The translations under genes and the position numbers were made by a program. A stretch of 64,000 nt of DNA from Climacteris rufus (Eukaryota > Chordata > Aves > Passeriformes > Climacteridae), in assembly GCA_013398175.1 (NCBI GenBank), contig VZRZ01005953.1, positions 248,001 through 312,000 on the forward strand. Direction: 5' to 3'. The notes under the pieces were generated by a model. That model was not told where the DNA came from. It made no database searches and was given only the letters and a program-made list of their open reading frames with translations. Each line of letters starts with the position of its first letter. Position 1 is the first letter of the stretch. Of the stretch, positions 60,363-64,000 are shown in pieces.

Positions 60363-62070
60363 CCCCAAACAATTAGACTGTTCATTTACATTTTGGTATT
60401 AAAAGTGGTAATGAATTACAAAATCATCATTTTGTGTAAAAATATTTAGAAGCTGAAACAACAACTGGCTTTAGGAACACAAAAATATCATAAATTAATA
60501 GTACTAGTAAATGCATAAAATATATTTTCCAGATATATTCTATATATTTCTAATATATTCTAGCACAATTTTTCTTTTTTTGACAACTGCCAAATACAGT
60601 TTTTATCACAACATTTTCTGAGATGTTTCCAGTTGCTAGAGAAAGTTCCATTAGCTACAAAGGAACAGACGGGAGAAGTTTCATTTGGTGTGAAACATTT
60701 ACTTAGTTTTACAATAAGTATAATAATTGCAATTTTTCTGTCTTCGAAAAATTAAAACTGGTATTGTTTCTAATTAGAAACATCTGTCATTGAATGTTCC
60801 TTTGTCACAATTCCAAAATAAGTAAAATTAAATTATTACAAAACAATATGTGTCCATTAATTGTAAAAGAATTCACTATAACCTTCTCTCTTGTTGAAGT
60901 AAAAGTTCATGCAAAAGAGGAACTGTAAGGTTGTATGGAACATAAAGGTTGCTCATCAGCTGGAACTAATGCTCTTCTTTGAGGTACTCTGAACTGGCAT
61001 ACGATGATACAAGAAGTTAAATGCTATGTCCTTGTTCCAGACTAAATTTTGCCAATGTCTGCATTTATAATACTCTCCTGAGGTCTTGATTTAACTCAGT
61101 TCCTTGTTAGTTCCTTGACACAGAATATTTTCATATCAGTAATTTTCTTATGTGCTGATTCTTTTTTTACACACATTAGCAGTTACATTTTCTGTTTACA
61201 GTGAGACTGGTTCTTTCACTTAATCCTCCTCAAGGTCTAATTAATAATCAAAAAGGGAATAAATGGAAAGTACACTAAGCTAGACAGACACAATATATTT
61301 TATTTCAAGATATGTCATTAACAGCAGTAAAAAATAAATAAAAAACTTCAACTTTGCAAAATATCTGCCAGATAGAATTTTCTTGAATTGAAGTTTCAGA
61401 TTATTTTAATATTCAGTTCATAAGACAGTAAATTGAGAATGTTAACATCATCTAATGAAAAATGTTATTCGATTATGTTTTCTAGTTTACTATCTTCTCT
61501 AAAATTATTAATAGATTTTCTTGTGTGTTTTAATTAAATTCTCATGTGTTTCAGAATTCATAATTTGCTGAAATTAATGTATGGAAAGTTATTATTAAGT
61601 GCCAGAATCTTGTTTCAACTGAGTATAGATCAGGTCTGAAAACAAAGTCTAAAGAATACCTTTTAGAGTATTAGACATAAGACTGAACAAATATAATAAC
61701 CCATCTAGAAAGAAAGGCAAATGTCAATACACTATGAAAAATAGATATTTTTGATGTGTTATGCAGTGAACACTAGATGTACGTTATGTGAACTTGTCTT
61801 TATAATCCTTTGTGTAGACACAGTGGTAAGCAAGCACCAGGCCCCACTGTCTCTGTGCTGATCTCGGCATTCTTTTTTTCTATTTGGGGAAGTATAGGTT
61901 GGGTTGTTTTTTATTTAAAATGTATTTAATTTCTCTAGAAGGCGAGAAAATATTATTCCACAGCTTTCTGTCTTTTATTTATGTATTTATTTGTTTATTC
62001 ATTGAATTACTTCTTAAGAAATGGAATGTACAGTTTTATTTACTTTTTATAAACAAGAGATATTAAAGAA

Positions 62071-62265
62071 AGAATCATAGAATAGTTTGAGTTTGAATGG
62101 AACTTTAAATATCATCTAGTCCAATGCCCCTGCGATGGTCTTCAACTAGATCAGGTTGCTCAGAGCCCTGTCCAGTCTGACCTAGAATGTTTCCAGGGAT
62201 GCGATATACATAACTCTCTGAGCAACCTGCCTCAGTGCTTCACAATCCTTACTGTAAAAAATTTC
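62071..62265 (-). repeat. CR1 LINE 3' end, short, minus orientation
   Basis: AGAATCATAGAATAGTTTGA then TCATCTAGTCCAATGCCCCT, followed by reversed CR1 3' coding sequence to about TTTCTTCC. Only about 195 bp retained. Confidence 0.88.
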
Positions 62266-63141
62266 TTCCATATATGTAATCTGAAGAAAAATTTAAATAA
62301 TCATAATGAAACATGAAATAACTGCTGAAATTTTCCTTTATATTGGTGTCATATGGGTCATTTTGAGGAAAGCACTTCTGGAATTAACTGTTTAAAATAA
62401 AACCTTTTTTATAGATATAAATATGGATACCAAGAGCTTGCTTAAAACAAAGCAATAAAACAAGCAAAACCAAGCCACAGGTTTTAAAAAAAAAAAAAAA
62501 GCAACCTATGAATTTCTGAAGAAAGTCTGGGAGAAGAGACAGTCTATACTTCCTCTAAATGTATCATTAAACAGAATCCTAACATGATCTTTTGCATGCA
62601 AGAATTTTGAATCACTTAGAAAACTAAGCAAATACAATCATTTAAGATTCTAGTATCTAAGCAAGATTGGATACAGAAAATCTTCCCAATGGAAAACGTA
62701 GCTATTTTGTGCACTACAGGCATAAGCCAAAGGACTGTCTTTTGGCAGAGACATGCTCTCAAATTTATAGTTTGTCAGAATATCTTCAGTATAGAAGAAT
62801 TTCTAAATACTATCTTCCATTCAAATACATGAATTATTATTTAATTCTTTGTTATTTCCCCATAGCTACTACCTTTGAAATGAAGATATTCTTAATATTT
62901 TGTTAGAGGCAAGACTAAGGGAATAAAAACAACCAAGGCACTCCCACAGGTAAGAACAATTAAAAAGTACACTTACCTGTTTTTGAGCACTAATAATTAA
63001 AAGATAGAAAAGATGCTTTGCCATGTAAAGAGCTAGTAAATCTAGAACATGATACAATTATACACCTTAGGAATTATCCCTGCCTCCTATTCTTCCATTA
63101 AAATTATATATTTTTTTTCTAAAACTTTGATAAACCATGAG

Positions 63142-63456
63142 TGTTGCCCTGATTTTTGCAGTTCTGGATGTTGTCATTCTTCTGTAGCTAGTTTCTCACA
63201 CTTTTCTTTGTAAACATGGCCATGTTATTGTAACTGTATCTTATAATTTACATTCCTTTCTCCTGGACACAGAACTTTGATGGACATTTCCTTTGACCAC
63301 TGTGATTGAGGGAGGAAGAACTGATTTCCTCCAATGAATAGTGATTTCTAAATGTATATAAAATAAAGAAGGCGGGCCTTGCTCGGCCCTTCCTGCTGTC
63401 TCCTCCTTGCTGTTAACAGGTGTCTCCGTCTCTTCTTTTGTGTCGTTACTGCGACA
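63142..63456 (+). mobile_element. Short solo LTR with exact 6-bp target duplication
   Basis: This 315-bp element starts TGTTGCCCTGAT and ends TACTGCGACA. It is flanked by CATGAG at 63136-63141 and 63457-63462. It belongs to the same family as 40427-40728. The TATA and polyadenylation signals are merged in TATATAAAATAAAG near 63356. The 6-bp duplication suggests a class II (ERVK-type) retrovirus. It is antisense to CSMD3. Confidence 0.92.
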
Positions 63457-64000
63457 CATGAGGATGTTGAAGGTAGACATAGAGTAAATATTGTGCAGTT
63501 TTGATTTACAGGCATGGAAGCAACATTAATGAATATATTACAAGTTAGGAGAAAAAAAATCAATGAACTTCAGGGTGTACTGAGCTACATTACACAGTTT
63601 TGAAATCTCTTGACTCCAAGGCAAGGTCTGCACACTGTACTTTAGTCTATTATAAGTTCATATTCCCCAAGAACATATCATTATAGGAAATCAATAGAAG
63701 ACTACTTCATGCTTGATATTTGGACAAATAAATCATCATAATAAGCATTCTTGCTATGCTATGCACAGAAGGTGTTGGGCATAAAGTGTGGAAATTACCA
63801 ATATTAGATAACTGGATGCATGCAGCTAAAAAACAAGTGTATGCATATTTACGTATGTACTAGGAACAGAATGCCAGTTGAGCACCTACATTTAATCTAT
63901 TTCATAACATCATCAACTTATTATTGATAATGATTAAAACTGTTAGTACTGCTTTATAACAGGGTAATTATTTTTCAGTTCACAACTATATTTTTAAAAC

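Noticed and set aside
62955..62990. Splice-donor-like CAG|GTAAGTG on the minus strand
   Set aside because: The open sequence before it does not encode the expected Sushi8 domain, so it was not called as an exon.

Overview
The window is AT-rich vertebrate DNA, almost certainly from a bird. The evidence is many 5'-truncated CR1 LINEs (octamer-type 3' ends, degraded CR1 reverse-transcriptase reading frames) and several solo LTRs of avian endogenous-retrovirus type. It carries one recognisable protein-coding gene, on the minus strand. Seven exons encode part of a CUB-and-Sushi giant protein that I identify as CSMD3 (paralogues CSMD1 and CSMD2 fit less well). Everything else is intron.

In transcription order (right to left) the exons are 57474-57336 and 55234-55047 (one CUB domain), 46048-45854 (one Sushi/CCP domain), 25559-25443, 3294-3181 and 2393-2298 (the next CUB domain, in three pieces) and 1427-1224 (the next Sushi domain). 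All have GT/AG borders and all junctions agree in phase. Together they give 1053 nt, 351 codons, with no stop or frameshift. By counting along remembered CSMD paralogues these are probably CUB9, Sushi9, CUB10 and Sushi10 of 14 CUB repeats. The gene continues beyond both window edges. Neither its promoter nor its termini are here.

The introns (about 0.9, 0.8, 22.1, 20.3, 9.0 and 2.1 kb, plus at least 6.5 kb and 1.2 kb at the edges) hold CR1 fragments near 4.9-5.9, 36.1-36.5, 43.1-43.5, 49.4-49.7, 52.5-53.0, 54.5-54.8, 58.4-59.6, 59.6-60.2 and 62.1-62.3 kb. They also hold about ten LTRs. Three solo LTRs have exact target-site duplications visible by eye (5880-6447, 40427-40728 and 63142-63456). 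One minus-strand retroviral remnant (LTR 51748-52298 plus a broken gag-like region down to about 50.1 kb) lies against an opposite-strand LTR fragment. A 464-base run of N (8579-9042) interrupts another LTR-like element. The remainder is unique intronic DNA and simple repeats.

I found no tRNA, rRNA, CRISPR, operon or evidence of a novel system. The points most worth a second look are the structure of the CSMD3 CUB modules and the precisely bounded LTR insertions.
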